A stretch of DNA of 64,000 nt from Wolbachia endosymbiont of Oedothorax gibbosus (GTDB lineage Bacteria; Pseudomonadota; Alphaproteobacteria; Rickettsiales; Anaplasmataceae): assembly GCF_936270435.1 (NCBI RefSeq), contig NZ_OW370567.1:868001-932000 (forward strand), read 5' to 3'. The first letter of the stretch is position 1; each line of letters begins with the position of its first letter. Below, piece after piece: positions 18,346 to 29,054 of the stretch. The position numbers were made by a program, and so were the translations under genes. Under the pieces are notes generated by a model. It saw only the letters and a program-made list of their open reading frames with translations. It did not search any database and had not been told where the DNA came from.

Positions 18346-21271
18346 AAAAATTACTATATTATTTTCCGTAGCTTTATTGTTCATATTGTGCTTCTTTATT
18401 TTTTTAAAGCCTTTAGAAATCAATATTAATTATATTAATTTTTATGTTAAACATAAAATATCAAAAATATTTGTTGGCTCAAGCGTTAATATGGAGAATA
18501 CCTCAGTTGTTTGGCAGAAAGATGCGTATTTAGTCATTACAGATTTGGCAATAGTAAACCCCAATTTTACTATAAAAGTTCCTGAGCTTTTTGTACATTT
18601 TAAGTTAAGTTCCTTATTTAAAGCTAGCACAAATCTCTCTCAGGTTTCAGCTGATAATGTGCATGTATATATCAATCAGAAAGAAGCTGACTTTAAAGCA
18701 GTAAATTTTAATCTGCAAAACTCAGTAAAAACAGTAAGGGAATTTTTTTTTGACTTAAATGCGGGTTCAAAAATTGAATTTACTAACATCGCTATTAATA
18801 AAGGCACAGAAGATAAATTTTTTATTGATAAATTATATATAGGGAAGGGGGAAGATTTTAATGTTTTAGATATTCATGTAAATACAAAAGATGGAAAGGG
18901 ATTTTTGGATGATTTGTCAATTACGATAAAAAATCGCAACAATTTGCTAAATGTGTACGGGACATTTTATAATCTAAAATTGGGACTATTGAGCGAGTTT
19001 TCTACATTAGTTAAAAGCTACAATTTGGACAAAAATATAGGATTCAAAGGAAGCTTCTCAGTGAAAATTAATAAAAAGGACGAAATTGTAGATGGAAATA
19101 TATACGTATTGAATGTAGAAAATTCTTTGAACAAAAATTTGGCCTTAACTAATGTAAATATAAATTTAACATATAGTGATGGAATTATTAGTGTAAAAAA
19201 CTTCCACTTTAAATTAAATGGTATGTATCTTTCTTTGATAGGCAAAATGAACTTTAGTACAAGTCATGCTTTGCTTAGAATTAATATTAGTAAGTTTGCT
19301 GCAAAGGATTTATGTACTTATGTACCAGATGGTGTAGTGAATAGTAAATTTAAAAGCTGGTATTGTGATAATATTAATGGGGATGTTTTAAATACCATTG
19401 TAAGTTTCAATGGCAAAATTAACAATTTGGTTGATGACGATCTGTCAGACATTGTAATTGTTGCTGATATAGAAAATGGTAGCGTAAAATTTGATGAAGA
19501 TTTTGAGCAAGTAAAGGAACTAAAGAGTGATTTGATCATCAAGAATAACGATCTTAAAATTACTGTAAATAGTGCTAAGTTTCAGAATTTCACTATTAAT
19601 GGCGGTGATATTGAAATGAAATCTCTCAATAAGGAAAATTCAGTTCTAACCATTAATGGCCAAGCTGTAAGTGATGCGTATGGTTTATATGAGCCTATAA
19701 GATTTAAGCTGGATGATGTGGTGAAGGTTGAAAGGGATAAAGTAAGTGGAATGGCAAAATCCGTATTTAATTTTCGCATTTTTAATCTAAACGTTGATGA
19801 CAAAAAAGTAGATTTTTCGGCCAATTTTCATTCTGAAATTGACAATTTGGCCGTCTATAATGCAAGTCTTGGTAAATATGACATTAAGCTTAGTTTTGGC
19901 AGTGACTTTATAGATTTAAATGGTAGTGGTATGGTGAATAACACACAGCTATTATTTGACCTAAAAAGTAGCAATAGGAATGAAAGTTTTGCCTGGAATT
20001 TGACCGGAGATTTACCCGCTCAAATACTTGATTTTGATAGTGGCTATGTCAATACAAATATAGAATCGGTGATAAATCAAGATAAGACGGGGCATGTTAA
20101 TGGTAATATAGATTTATCGGAGCTTGAATCACGTTCAAGTTATTTTGGGTGGAAAAATCACTTTGAAGATCATAATAAAGTTTTGTTCTCTGTAAAGTTA
20201 AAAGGTGCCGATGAATTGTTAATAGATAAATTAGACATTGTAGGAAGTGATTTAGATATAAAACTCAGCGGAGTATTAAAAAATGGAAATTTATATTTAA
20301 ATTCTAGTAGTTTTAAATTGCCTGATAATGATTTTAGTATAGAAATTGAATCAGGTAAGGAGAAGAATGCCATAACTATTTATGGTGAGAAAATTAATTT
20401 GAGTGATATTTTAGGTTTACTTAGCAGAAATAGTAGTGGATCAAGCAGTAACATAGAAGTCAGTATGAATGTTGACAATGTAATTATGAAAGAAGGCATC
20501 GTTATCAAAAATGCTAAGCTGAATGTAACCTGTACTAAAGGTAATTGCAATGGAAGTCAATTTACAGGACAGTTTCTAGAAGATAGCAGCAACATACTAG
20601 CGGAATATAGTGGAGTAGGGCTCGAAATATATGCGGATAATTCAGGTATGCTTTTGCGTTCTTTAGGCATTAGTAAATCAGTCAAAAATGGTAAACTTTC
20701 TCTTTATCTATCTCCTCAGAGAGAAAATGAAGAACATTATGGCATGTTATCTATTAGTAATTTCTATATCAAAGATGCTCCACTACTCACTACTTTATTA
20801 TCGATGTCTTCGCTTCCTGGTATTGTGAATGCTATAAAGGATGAAGGTGTATACTTTTATAAATGTAATGTACCTTTCTCATATAAAGATGGCTCTGTCG
20901 AAATTGAAGAATCTTGGCTTGAAGGGGCGGAATTAGGCATTAGCACTAGCGGTAAGCTCGACATTAGAAATTATAAATTCCAAGTTGAAGGACAGGTAAT
21001 ACCAGCATATTCAATTAATAAATCTTTGTTAAAAATTCCTATAATTGGGAAACTTCTTACTGGCGGAAAAAGTAGGGGAATCATTTCAATAGACTATAAA
21101 GCAAGTGGTGATGACAAAAACAATAACGTATCTGTTGATCTTATCTCTTCGCTAACTCCAAACCTATTAAAGAGGTTATTGGGAGTGTTTGATCGCATTA
21201 TGACAAAAACTAACGAAGCTGTCATCGGTGGCTTAAAAGGTGGTGTGAAAAAGAAATTTGGTTTGGTATGA
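18338..21271 (+). CDS. AsmA-like / DUF3971-type envelope protein
   Basis: 977 aa. One N-terminal transmembrane helix (about residues 5-24), then a very long beta-rich, Asn/Ser/Lys-rich periplasmic body ending in a more conserved C-terminal region (GVYFYKCNVPFSYKDGSV...; SRGIISIDYKASGD) like AsmA_C-type repeat-beta-groove proteins, which bridge inner and outer membranes and move phospholipids. No catalytic residues expected. Overlaps rnhA by 8 nt (coupled). The family call comes from overall architecture and C-terminal pattern; YhdP-like versus TamB-like is not resolved. Confidence 0.7.
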   Translation: MLKKITILFSVALLFILCFFIFLKPLEININYINFYVKHKISKIFVGSSVNMENTSVVWQKDAYLVITDLAIVNPNFTIKVPELFVHFKLSSLFKASTNLSQVSADNVHVYINQKEADFKAVNFNLQNSVKTVREFFFDLNAGSKIEFTNIAINKGTEDKFFIDKLYIGKGEDFNVLDIHVNTKDGKGFLDDLSITIKNRNNLLNVYGTFYNLKLGLLSEFSTLVKSYNLDKNIGFKGSFSVKINKKDEIVDGNIYVLNVENSLNKNLALTNVNINLTYSDGIISVKNFHFKLNGMYLSLIGKMNFSTSHALLRINISKFAAKDLCTYVPDGVVNSKFKSWYCDNINGDVLNTIVSFNGKINNLVDDDLSDIVIVADIENGSVKFDEDFEQVKELKSDLIIKNNDLKITVNSAKFQNFTINGGDIEMKSLNKENSVLTINGQAVSDAYGLYEPIRFKLDDVVKVERDKVSGMAKSVFNFRIFNLNVDDKKVDFSANFHSEIDNLAVYNASLGKYDIKLSFGSDFIDLNGSGMVNNTQLLFDLKSSNRNESFAWNLTGDLPAQILDFDSGYVNTNIESVINQDKTGHVNGNIDLSELESRSSYFGWKNHFEDHNKVLFSVKLKGADELLIDKLDIVGSDLDIKLSGVLKNGNLYLNSSSFKLPDNDFSIEIESGKEKNAITIYGEKINLSDILGLLSRNSSGSSSNIEVSMNVDNVIMKEGIVIKNAKLNVTCTKGNCNGSQFTGQFLEDSSNILAEYSGVGLEIYADNSGMLLRSLGISKSVKNGKLSLYLSPQRENEEHYGMLSISNFYIKDAPLLTTLLSMSSLPGIVNAIKDEGVYFYKCNVPFSYKDGSVEIEESWLEGAELGISTSGKLDIRNYKFQVEGQVIPAYSINKSLLKIPIIGKLLTGGKSRGIISIDYKASGDDKNNNVSVDLISSLTPNLLKRLLGVFDRIMTKTNEAVIGGLKGGVKKKFGLV

Positions 21272-21467
21272 CCAAAAGGTTTTTAAAAGGTTGAGGGTTA
21301 GTATCGAAAATTACATAATAGATATTATGGAAAATATGAGAAACACCGCCTCTCAGCAACCATTTTTGCTTCTTTCAGACAGCAACTCTCATATTAGTTA
21401 GTCAGGGTGCATCAGTAGTTGTACGCTAATGCTTATAGAAGAAAGAAGTTCCTATATACATAAATAA

Positions 21468-21496
21468 TTGCCCTGACAACACTTAAAGTGTAAAAT
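21468..21496 (+). promoter_or_regulatory. Candidate promoter for lepA
   Basis: TTGCCC (21468-21473), 17-nt spacer, TAAAAT (21491-21496), 28 nt before the lepA ATG. The -35 is poor and the -10 good. The rest of the 252-nt gap 21272-21523 holds no gene or tRNA that I can see. Confidence 0.35.
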
Positions 21497-21523
21497 GGCT
21501 CTACTTAAATAAAATAGCCATCA

Positions 21524-23320
21524 ATGAACAACATAAGAAATTTTGCAATAATAGCGCATATAGACCACGGTAAGTCAACGCTTGCTGACCGTTTAATAGA
21601 GGAATGTAACGGCCTTGAAGCAAGAGAAATGACCAATCAAATACTCGATTCAATGGATATAGAGCGTGAACGTGGCATTACAATTAAAGCACAGACGGTA
21701 AAACTCAATTATACGGCAAACGATGGCAATCAATATTGCCTAAATCTCATGGACACCCCAGGTCACGTTGACTTTTCTTATGAGGTAAGTCGAAGCCTAG
21801 CTGCATGTGAAGGTTCGCTTTTAGTGGTAGATAGTAGCCAAGGTGTTGAAGCGCAGACCCTTGCAAATGTATATAAAGCTATTGATAACAATCATGAAAT
21901 AATAGTTGTGCTCAATAAAGTTGATCTTCCTGCTGCAGATCCAGAAAAGGTAAAACTTCAGGTTGAGGAAATAATTGGTATTGACGCAAGTGAGTCAGTT
22001 TTAATATCAGCCAAGACTGGTCTTGGAATAAAGGATGTACTGGAAGCAATAGTAGCAAAACTTCCAGCTCCTCAAGGTGATGTAAATGCTCCATTGCAAG
22101 CAATTTTAGTTGATAGTTGGTATGACACTTACTTAGGAGTAGTGATTTTAGTGCGAGTTAAAAATGGAGTGCTAAAAAAAGGCATGAGAATTGTTATGAT
22201 GTCTAATAATGCTACATATCAGATAGAAAATATCGGTATTTTCACCCCTAAAAAAGTTATGACAAGAGAGCTTTCAGCGGGTGAAGTTGGTTTTATAACT
22301 GCTTCAATGAAGGAAGTAGCAGACTGCAAGGTAGGAGACACTATCACTGAGGAAAAAAGACCTTGTAGTAAGGCACTTCCTGGATTTAAAGAAGTGCATC
22401 CTGTGGTGTTTTGTAGCATTTTCCCTCATAAAACGGATGATTTTAAATATCTAAGGGAAGCTCTAGAAAAGTTACATTTAAATGATGCAAGTTTTACCTT
22501 CGAGGCTGAAACGTCAAATGCGCTTGGCTATGGATTTCGTTGTGGTTTTTTGGGAATGTTGCATCTTGAAGTTATTCAAGAAAGGCTCGAGAGAGAATTT
22601 GATTTAGACTTAACAGCAACTGCACCGAGTGTTATATATAGAGTTACAACACGAAGTGGTGAAGTTTTGAATATTCATAACCCAAGTGATATGCCAGATC
22701 CAACGAAAATTGAAATTGTGGAAGAGCCATGGATTACTGCAACCATAATGGTTCCTGATCAATACTTAGGTGATATTCTGTCTCTATGTGAAGAAAGGAG
22801 GGGAGAACAGGAAGATTTGTCATATATTGGCAACACAACAACAGCATTATTAAAATATAAGTTGCCACTGTCTGAAGTTGTTTTTGACTTTTATGATCGA
22901 TTAAAATCAATTTCTAAGGGATATGCAAGTTTGGATTGGGAAATCTCTAGTTATCGGGAAAGTCAAATAGATAAATTAAGCTTTTTAATTAATGGAGAAC
23001 CCGTAGATGCACTGGCTTGTATCGCTCACAAAAGCAGAGCAGAAAAAAGGGGGCGTGAAATATGCGCACGCTTGAAGGATCTAATACCACGTCAGCAATA
23101 TAAAATCGCGATTCAAGCGGCAGTGGGCGGAAAAATTATTGCCAGAGAAACGATTAACCCATACAGAAAAGATGTAACAGCTAAACTCTATGGTGGAGAT
23201 GTGACACGAAGAATGAAACTACTTGAAAAGCAAAAGAAGGGTAAAAAAAGGTTACATTCTATAGGGAACGTAAATATTCCACAGAATGCTTTCATTCAAG
23301 CCTTGAAGATAAGTGATTGA
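21524..23320 (+). CDS. lepA: Elongation factor 4 (LepA), back-translocating GTPase
   Basis: 598 aa. G1 [13 protein letters not shown] (about residues 9-21), G2 RERGITIK, G3 [10 protein letters not shown]4 NKVDLP, G5 SAKTG, then EF-G-like domains II, III, V and the LepA-specific C-terminal domain ending in basic EKQKKGKKR. Length matches the family. It binds the ribosome and GTP and remodels stalled elongation complexes. Monocistronic as far as the sequence shows. Confidence 0.97.
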   Translation: MNNIRNFAIIAHIDHGKSTLADRLIEECNGLEAREMTNQILDSMDIERERGITIKAQTVKLNYTANDGNQYCLNLMDTPGHVDFSYEVSRSLAACEGSLLVVDSSQGVEAQTLANVYKAIDNNHEIIVVLNKVDLPAADPEKVKLQVEEIIGIDASESVLISAKTGLGIKDVLEAIVAKLPAPQGDVNAPLQAILVDSWYDTYLGVVILVRVKNGVLKKGMRIVMMSNNATYQIENIGIFTPKKVMTRELSAGEVGFITASMKEVADCKVGDTITEEKRPCSKALPGFKEVHPVVFCSIFPHKTDDFKYLREALEKLHLNDASFTFEAETSNALGYGFRCGFLGMLHLEVIQERLEREFDLDLTATAPSVIYRVTTRSGEVLNIHNPSDMPDPTKIEIVEEPWITATIMVPDQYLGDILSLCEERRGEQEDLSYIGNTTTALLKYKLPLSEVVFDFYDRLKSISKGYASLDWEISSYRESQIDKLSFLINGEPVDALACIAHKSRAEKRGREICARLKDLIPRQQYKIAIQAAVGGKIIARETINPYRKDVTAKLYGGDVTRRMKLLEKQKKGKKRLHSIGNVNIPQNAFIQALKISD

Positions 23321-23394
23321 TCTTAAAAAGACTTCTTGCTATATCTTTACATTTTTTTTGCGTATCTGTTCAGATGCATGGCTCATGTACAAAT

Positions 23395-23976
23395 ATTGAA
23401 ACAAAAATTCCAGTGCTCCCTTTCTTGTCATCCCAGTCTGGGATCCAGATTGGGCACTAAGTTGGTAAACACGAAAGCGCTTTACAACGTTTTTGATGGA
23501 ACTGCGCGAAAGAACTGGATGCCAGTGTCAGCTACTTGCATGACACCCATTTGTTCCTATAGTTGTCTTTTCTCGTCTACCTTATTTTGCCACTCTGCTG
23601 AACAGATACTTTTTTGCTACCTTTGTAAATCCTCTTATCTCCGTGAACGGTTACTAAATTTCTTAATATTTATAGCTTAGGTTAGTTACAAGTATCCGTT
23701 CAGGATAGCGGCAAGACCATAGAGTAAAAGTGAGTTTACAACAAATGGTGTCATCCCAGTCTGGGATCCAGGAATTTTATTAAGTTGGTAAGCATAAAAG
23801 TAGCCGTTTTATGTTAAAATACAACATTTTGATGATTATGAAAAAGCTGGATTTCAGACTGGAATGACATTGTTTACTATGTACCATATTGCAATGTTCG
23901 TACAGCTGTGTGTCACGCACTTTGCTTCAATATTTGCACATTAGCCACTCCTCTAAACAGATACAGTTACAAATTA
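23395..23976. repeat. Composite intergenic repeat block
   Basis: A gene-free 700-bp gap filled with repeats: a composite unit (about 23401-23610) shared with 43436-43633 and, split by IS982, with 7515-9795; CATCCCAGTCTGGGATCC palindromes at 23428 and 23752; and GTTCGTACAGCTGTGTGTCACG...CACATTAGCCACTC (about 23897-23955), which recurs at 48060-48117. The ORF across 23336-23680 is repeat DNA, not a gene. Confidence 0.75.
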
Positions 23977-24037
23977 TAGTACTTTTCATAATAGTCCAAA
24001 TAAGGTAAAATAAGGATTTGTAGTAGTGAAGGTAGGT

Positions 24038-24418
24038 ATGCCAGCAGCATATAGTTATGACTTAAGGAAAAAAGCAATGGAAGCTCTAGACGAGGGAGAA
24101 AGCAGAGAAACAGTGGCAGCAAGATTTAAAATTGGACGAACTACTTTGTGGGAGTGGCAGCAAAGAAGAAAAGAAACAGGTGACTTTCAATCAAAAAAAC
24201 TTGGAAATGGAGGTTACAATCACAAAATTACCGACTGGGATGCCTTTGCTAAATTTGCCAGAGAAAACGGAGGAAAGACTCTATTGGAAATGGCTAAACT
24301 TTGGAGCAACGTTAGTATCCAAACTATCCACCGAGCCCTGAAAAAAATTGGATTTACACGCAAAAAAAGACCTATGGGTACAAGGAAAGAAGCGAAGAAA
24401 AACGTGCTAAATTCTTGA
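24038..24418 (+). CDS. IS630 transposase, ORF A (helix-turn-helix part)
   Basis: About 126 aa with a HTH N-terminus (AYSYDLRKKAMEALDEGES..., VAARFKIGRTTLWEWQQRRK) and a second HTH ending near TRKKRP. ATG at 24038 has AAGG upstream; a GTG at 24026 is an alternative. The frame ends in VLNS. A -1 shift at the A-tract 24398-24402 joins it to ORF B as ...EEKRAKFLKIIATKEP, giving one transposase of usual IS630 length. Confidence 0.9.
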   Translation: MPAAYSYDLRKKAMEALDEGESRETVAARFKIGRTTLWEWQQRRKETGDFQSKKLGNGGYNHKITDWDAFAKFARENGGKTLLEMAKLWSNVSIQTIHRALKKIGFTRKKRPMGTRKEAKKNVLNS

Positions 24419-24897
24419 AAATTATAGCAACAAAAGAACCTAAAAACTTAGTGTATATAGATGAGTCTGGCATTGACAACACTGAAGACTACCCCTATGG
24501 ATATTGTCAGAAGGGACAGCGGTTTTATGCCCTAAAATCTGGGAAGAAAACTCAACGAATCAGTATGATTGCAGCTTTAAGTGAAAGAAAAATAGTTGCT
24601 CCATTAACCTTTGAAGGCCACTGTAATATGGATATTTTTAATGGATGGTTTGAGCAATTTTTGATACCGACCTTGGAACCTGGACAAACTGTCATTCTTG
24701 ACAATGCTACTTTTCATAAGTCTGATAAGATCATTAAGCTTGCTAAAGGGATTGGTGCAGAAATTTTGTATCTGCCACCGTATTCTCCAGATTTTAACAA
24801 AATTGAACATCATTGGTTTGCTATAAAAAACAGAGTCAGGAAAAACATTCCTCTATTCAAGTCTTTTCGTCATGCTGTTGATTCTGCCTTTCTATGA
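24415..24897 (+). CDS. IS630 transposase, ORF B (DDE catalytic part)
   Basis: 160 aa DDE_3-type endonuclease: Asp in VYIDESGID, Asp in VILDNATFHKS, Glu in FNKIEHHWFAIKN. It overlaps ORF A by 4 nt in the -1 frame and has no own ribosome binding site, so it is presumably made by programmed -1 frameshifting, as known for IS630-family elements. Identical protein at 60923-61405. Confidence 0.92.
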   Translation: MKIIATKEPKNLVYIDESGIDNTEDYPYGYCQKGQRFYALKSGKKTQRISMIAALSERKIVAPLTFEGHCNMDIFNGWFEQFLIPTLEPGQTVILDNATFHKSDKIIKLAKGIGAEILYLPPYSPDFNKIEHHWFAIKNRVRKNIPLFKSFRHAVDSAFL

Positions 24898-24961
24898 TCT
24901 GTTCGGATTATTATGAGAAGTGCTATAAGAGCAATATTCACGGAAGTGGTAGCGCGTGGCA

Positions 24962-26521
24962 CTATTCAAATAGAAATAAATCATCAGATGAACTAGGCGG
25001 TGAGTCTGATTCAACTAATGGGTCAGATTCAGATGATGATTGTGTTGGCTCATCAGACCCAAACAACCATGAAAAAAAACCACCAAAAAATGATGCAATT
25101 AATGAAAAAGGCTTCATAAGTATACTAAACAAACTACCAAAAAAAGAGCTCGGCTGTTCTTCTGTTTGTGCAGGTTCTGCATCTTCTTCTTGAACCCCTT
25201 CACTATCCTTAAATGATTCATCCACTGGATCAGATTTTTCTGTGGGTTGCAATAGAGTTTTTATTTTGTCATCAGTGGCCAAATCGAAAGGAGTCTTTCC
25301 ATCTTCATCTACTGCATTAACGTTGATTCCATTTGCTTTTAATAGAGCTTCTACCACATCTTTATGGCCATTTACAGCAGCCAAATGTAAAGGAGTCCTG
25401 CCGCGGCTATCTGCTATATCAACCTTTGCTCCTTTATTTAATAGCATTTCTACTATCTCTTTTTTTTCGTTATATTGAGCAGCCAAATGTAAAGGAGTCC
25501 TACCACGATTATCTACTACATCAACCTTCGCCTCTTCATTTAATAGCATTTCTACCATGCCTTCTCTGCCATATTTGGCGGCTAAATGTAAAGGAGTCCT
25601 ATCATTTTTGTTTACTGCATTAACATCATAAGATGGAATTTCTAAGAGCTTTTTTAAAATAGATTCATTGTTCATGTAAACAGCGTTATGTAACATACCC
25701 CCTGCTTTGTAATGTTCTTCTTCCTTAACAAATGCCTCTTCTATTGGGTTGTTATGAATATCGTCAGATCTGTTGGTGTAGAATACATTAGTAAAATTCT
25801 TTACATTGTTTTCATCAATACCAGCCTTTATATGTATGTAACCTTCACCGTTTTTAACAAAATCTTTTTTTAATAATTGGTAATGATCAATAATTTTCTT
25901 TTCTATTGATTGATGAGATTCTTTGATATCTTCTATAATTTGACTTATTTCTGTTGGTGAGAAGCTAAAAACTTCAGGTTTATAGTAATCAAAAGCTTTC
26001 CCATGATCAAGGCTAACAAATGGAGGATATACACGATAATTAAAACCTTTGTATTTGAATTGGAGCACACCAGTTCCAATAAATCCTAGATCGTGTTTCT
26101 CTTCCAGCTGTAATAAAAAATTATTCCATTTATTTTCATCGAACTGATGGTAATTAGGCCACGAGTAAACTAATACTTGATTTCCAGAATCAAAATTCAC
26201 ATGAATACTGTTCGGATTTTCAAAGTCATTTCTATTTTGTTTCAAGTGATCTTTATCTAAAACTGTGACTGATATCTTATCGACATTATCGTTGATGCAT
26301 TCTGAAAAGATTGTTCTAACACTATGAATATTTTGATCTAATGAAGCTCTGTTCACTATGAGTGAGGACTCACCAAACCATATTTTAATTTCCTTTAGAT
26401 TGTCCGAGTAATCATGTTCACTATTGAGGGAATTTCCTTTATTATAATTCTGTACTCTGTCCTCGTCACCACTTACTTTAACAACAGTTTTAGGTCTATT
26501 ATTACCTATTGAATCACTCAT
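24962..26521 (-). CDS. Ankyrin-repeat protein with C-terminal membrane segment
   Basis: 519 aa. Residues 1-260 have no recognised domain. About five ankyrin repeats follow (roughly 275-410; repeated R/KTPLHLAA and VNAVD/KVDVVD patterns). An acidic linker (DESFKDSEGVQEEDAEP) leads to a Phe/Gly-rich hydrophobic stretch (about 455-485) and an acidic Ser-rich tail. Ankyrin proteins of Wolbachia are candidate secreted effectors that bind host proteins; secretion is not shown here. The IS630 copy ends 38 nt downstream of the stop, so the gene appears intact. Confidence 0.85.
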   Translation of the reverse strand: MSDSIGNNRPKTVVKVSGDEDRVQNYNKGNSLNSEHDYSDNLKEIKIWFGESSLIVNRASLDQNIHSVRTIFSECINDNVDKISVTVLDKDHLKQNRNDFENPNSIHVNFDSGNQVLVYSWPNYHQFDENKWNNFLLQLEEKHDLGFIGTGVLQFKYKGFNYRVYPPFVSLDHGKAFDYYKPEVFSFSPTEISQIIEDIKESHQSIEKKIIDHYQLLKKDFVKNGEGYIHIKAGIDENNVKNFTNVFYTNRSDDIHNNPIEEAFVKEEEHYKAGGMLHNAVYMNNESILKKLLEIPSYDVNAVNKNDRTPLHLAAKYGREGMVEMLLNEEAKVDVVDNRGRTPLHLAAQYNEKKEIVEMLLNKGAKVDIADSRGRTPLHLAAVNGHKDVVEALLKANGINVNAVDEDGKTPFDLATDDKIKTLLQPTEKSDPVDESFKDSEGVQEEDAEPAQTEEQPSSFFGSLFSILMKPFSLIASFFGGFFSWLFGSDEPTQSSSESDPLVESDSPPSSSDDLFLFE

Positions 26522-26592
26522 CCCACACCTCTCTGTAAAACTGTATTATTATGATAAAGGCGTTAATAATCTATGAGCTCTGGGTTACATGG

Positions 26593-27795
26593 TTATTCTT
26601 CGTGTTTTTCAGTACATTTGAGCAGGCTGTACATAAGAATCGCAATTGTAGAGCATGCTATTGTTAATAGTAAATTTGGTAAAATACCATAGCGAAAAAA
26701 TTTTCCTACTATATATATTCCAATAGCCCCAAACATCATATTGCAGAATGAGAGGACTGCACTACCAAGCCCTATACCTTTGATCGTTTCTAAAGCAGAA
26801 GTTACGTTATTGCTTATTATTAATGCAAGTCCGATATTGGCTGGAATCCAAACAGTTTGAAGAATTAATATATTTAACTTGTCCGCGAAATAAAAATATA
26901 CCAATAAACTATCGGATATTATCGGTAACACCAAACCTATTATTAGCATTTTGCTAACCCCTACTTTTGGTACATACCTTCTATTAATTAAAGTTCCAAT
27001 TATGTAAAATATGACTATGATCGATATGAGGTAGCCAAAATACTGTACTTCAATGCCCATCGATTCAAATATGAACGGGTAGTTAGCAATGTATGCCCAA
27101 AGCCACATGAAAGTTAATCCATGAATGGCTGAAAACCCAAGGAAACGATAATTTCTAAATATTGATATATATTGCTTGAAGATATTAGTAGTTATGTTAG
27201 TTATACTGGTTTCATTTTTATTTACAGTGAGTGTTTCTTGTAACTTAAAGTAGATAAAAATAAGTATAGCAATTGCTGCGAGTGAAATAATAAAAAACAA
27301 AAATTTCCAATGATAACCATGTGAAATTATATAACTGCCCACCACTGGAGCTATTCCAGGTGAGAGTGCCACAACCATATTTAATTTTGAAATTACTCTC
27401 GAGTATTCACTACCCGAGTACATATCCCTTATTGCTGCATACCCAACAACCCCTGCAACACCAGCCCCTGCTCCTTGTATGAAGCGAATTAGTATCAAGA
27501 GCATAATACTGTCGGCTATATAACACATGACACTTGCCAAAGTAAAAATTGTCATACCAATCAGCATCATTGGACGCCTACCATAATGGTCCGATAATGG
27601 CCCATAAATTAATCCAGATACTGCAAATCCAACTAGATTCAAGCTAATTGTAAGCTGCACTACACTGCCTTCTACTTTAAAATAATTGGCAATGCTTGGT
27701 AGTGCAACTGAGTATAGGTCAGTTGCCATATCGACAATTGCTACAGACAATATCATAATAAGAGAGATGATATTTTGCGAAAGAGCTGTTTTCAC
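26593..27795 (-). CDS. Bcr/CflA-family MFS drug-efflux transporter
   Basis: 400 aa with 12 predicted transmembrane helices. MFS motif A between helices 2 and 3 reads GPLSDHYGRRP; motif C-like LSPGIAPVVGSYI occurs in helix 5, marking a DHA1 proton-drug antiporter. The start MKTALSQNIISLIM places the first helix at residues 8-28 as usual. It would sit in the inner membrane; substrate unknown. Same strand as the ankyrin gene, 71 nt apart, but co-transcription is uncertain. Confidence 0.85.
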   Translation of the reverse strand: MKTALSQNIISLIMILSVAIVDMATDLYSVALPSIANYFKVEGSVVQLTISLNLVGFAVSGLIYGPLSDHYGRRPMMLIGMTIFTLASVMCYIADSIMLLILIRFIQGAGAGVAGVVGYAAIRDMYSGSEYSRVISKLNMVVALSPGIAPVVGSYIISHGYHWKFLFFIISLAAIAILIFIYFKLQETLTVNKNETSITNITTNIFKQYISIFRNYRFLGFSAIHGLTFMWLWAYIANYPFIFESMGIEVQYFGYLISIIVIFYIIGTLINRRYVPKVGVSKMLIIGLVLPIISDSLLVYFYFADKLNILILQTVWIPANIGLALIISNNVTSALETIKGIGLGSAVLSFCNMMFGAIGIYIVGKFFRYGILPNLLLTIACSTIAILMYSLLKCTEKHEE

Positions 27796-27889
27796 TTAAT
27801 GATTTACTGGATTAAATATACTTGATTATAATATATTTTTTTCATTAGTATATTAATTTAACTACTGAAATTAAGAGTAGCTATTCGAG

Positions 27890-28160
27890 AAAAAGCCTGT
27901 GAAGGTTCTATCCAGTAGGGTGTCATCCAAGTGCCATGACTACTTGGATCTAGTCTTTATTATGCATGCAGCCACTTATTTAAAGTTAAATTTTCTGGAT
28001 CCCAGTGTCTGGGCACTGGGATGACAGGAGAAGGAGGCTACTGGGATGACAGGAGAAGGAGGCTACTTGGATGACGAGAAAGGAGCTACTTAGATGACAC
28101 CCTCCTAGTGGATTCAAATCACAATGTTCGTACAGTTATGTGCTTTGACACTGGAATCTT
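27890..28160. repeat. Intergenic repeat block with a tandem short duplication
   Basis: Palindromes around ATCCCAGTGTCTGGGCACTGGGATGACA (27996-28025), then GGAGAAGGAGGCTACT.GGATGACA repeated nearly in tandem (about 28025-28080), and CACAATGTTCGTACAGTTATGTG (28119-28141). No gene between 27796 and 28195. Confidence 0.75.
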
Positions 28161-28195
28161 AAGCTAAAATCATAAAAAGCGCGAATTTCAATATT

Positions 28196-29005
28196 TTATC
28201 CTGGATTATTCACTTTAAGCTTTAAGTTTTCAATAGAAGATGCATTTGCCTCACTTACTACCTTTAGTGGTTTACCAAGGCTATGTTCTATTTTAGTCTC
28301 AAATTTAAAACCTAATTTTTCACAAATTTTTTGAAAATATTCAACAATAATATCAAACAGATTCTTATCATTTACTTTGTAGTCTTTCAACTCTCTAGGA
28401 ATAACAAGAGATACTTTACCATCTTCATATGTTACATTTCCATCCTTATATTTCAGCTTAAACTCTACCGAATTGTGCAGATCGCATATTAAATCTTGGC
28501 CACTATATACACTCTCATTCATACTAAAATTGAACTTTAGACAATTGGGATCATCACAATTCATACAAATTCTTTTTGGTTTGAGGGAAGAGTAGATATT
28601 ACCTATGTGCAATTCAAACGGATGAAGTGCTTGATCATGAGAAAGGACAAGCGTTATATACGTACTCCTATTGTTGAACGTACTATAATCAGTTATCAAT
28701 TTTTCTATAACAGAGTCATTGGGAACCTTTGCACTAGCATACTCAAACATTTCTGTAAAAACTGCTTTAGCAAATAGACGATAATCCTTTTTGCCGTTTT
28801 TATCTTGTTGAATCAGATTTTTATGTTTTGAACATATGTTGCTAATGAAGTCATTAGCTATTACCTTTCCATTAATAATAAAATTATGAGCAAATTCATA
28901 AACAAACTCATACCCGCTATTGAGCGTTTCTTCTGTAGATCTTAAATTATTACATTTACTCTCCCTCACTTTAGCTTTCAATGCATCAACTATTTTCTTT
29001 GACAT
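28196..29005 (-). CDS. Hypothetical protein with Cys-rich motif
   Basis: 269 aa, no recognised family. Largely soluble, mixed alpha/beta composition, with no signal or membrane segment. A cysteine cluster CMNCDDPNC (about residues 147-155) looks like a partial metal site, but a fourth ligand is not obvious. It lies 49 nt downstream of the GTA tail gene on the same strand and could share its transcript; it does not resemble any GTA structural protein. Likely Wolbachia-restricted. Confidence 0.65.
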   Translation of the reverse strand: MSKKIVDALKAKVRESKCNNLRSTEETLNSGYEFVYEFAHNFIINGKVIANDFISNICSKHKNLIQQDKNGKKDYRLFAKAVFTEMFEYASAKVPNDSVIEKLITDYSTFNNRSTYITLVLSHDQALHPFELHIGNIYSSLKPKRICMNCDDPNCLKFNFSMNESVYSGQDLICDLHNSVEFKLKYKDGNVTYEDGKVSLVIPRELKDYKVNDKNLFDIIVEYFQKICEKLGFKFETKIEHSLGKPLKVVSEANASSIENLKLKVNNPG

Positions 29006-29054
29006 ATCATACCTTTGCCATTAAAATTCAATCCTATACATATTGTATTAAACT

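Larger units (their letters stand above)
23979..24923 (+). mobile_element. IS630/Tc1-type insertion sequence, copy 1
   Basis: 945 bp between TA dinucleotides (23977-23978 and 24924-24925), the expected target duplication for IS630. The terminal inverted repeats run G(T/C)ACTT(T/C)TCATAATA(G/A)TCC. An opposite-orientation copy of the same length is at 60897-61841. It lies just beyond the stop of an ankyrin gene. Confidence 0.93.

Noticed and set aside
23336..23680. 114-codon ORF downstream of lepA
   Set aside because: Lies in the composite repeat that also occurs at 7.5/9.7 and 43.4 kb, where no equivalent ORF is maintained.
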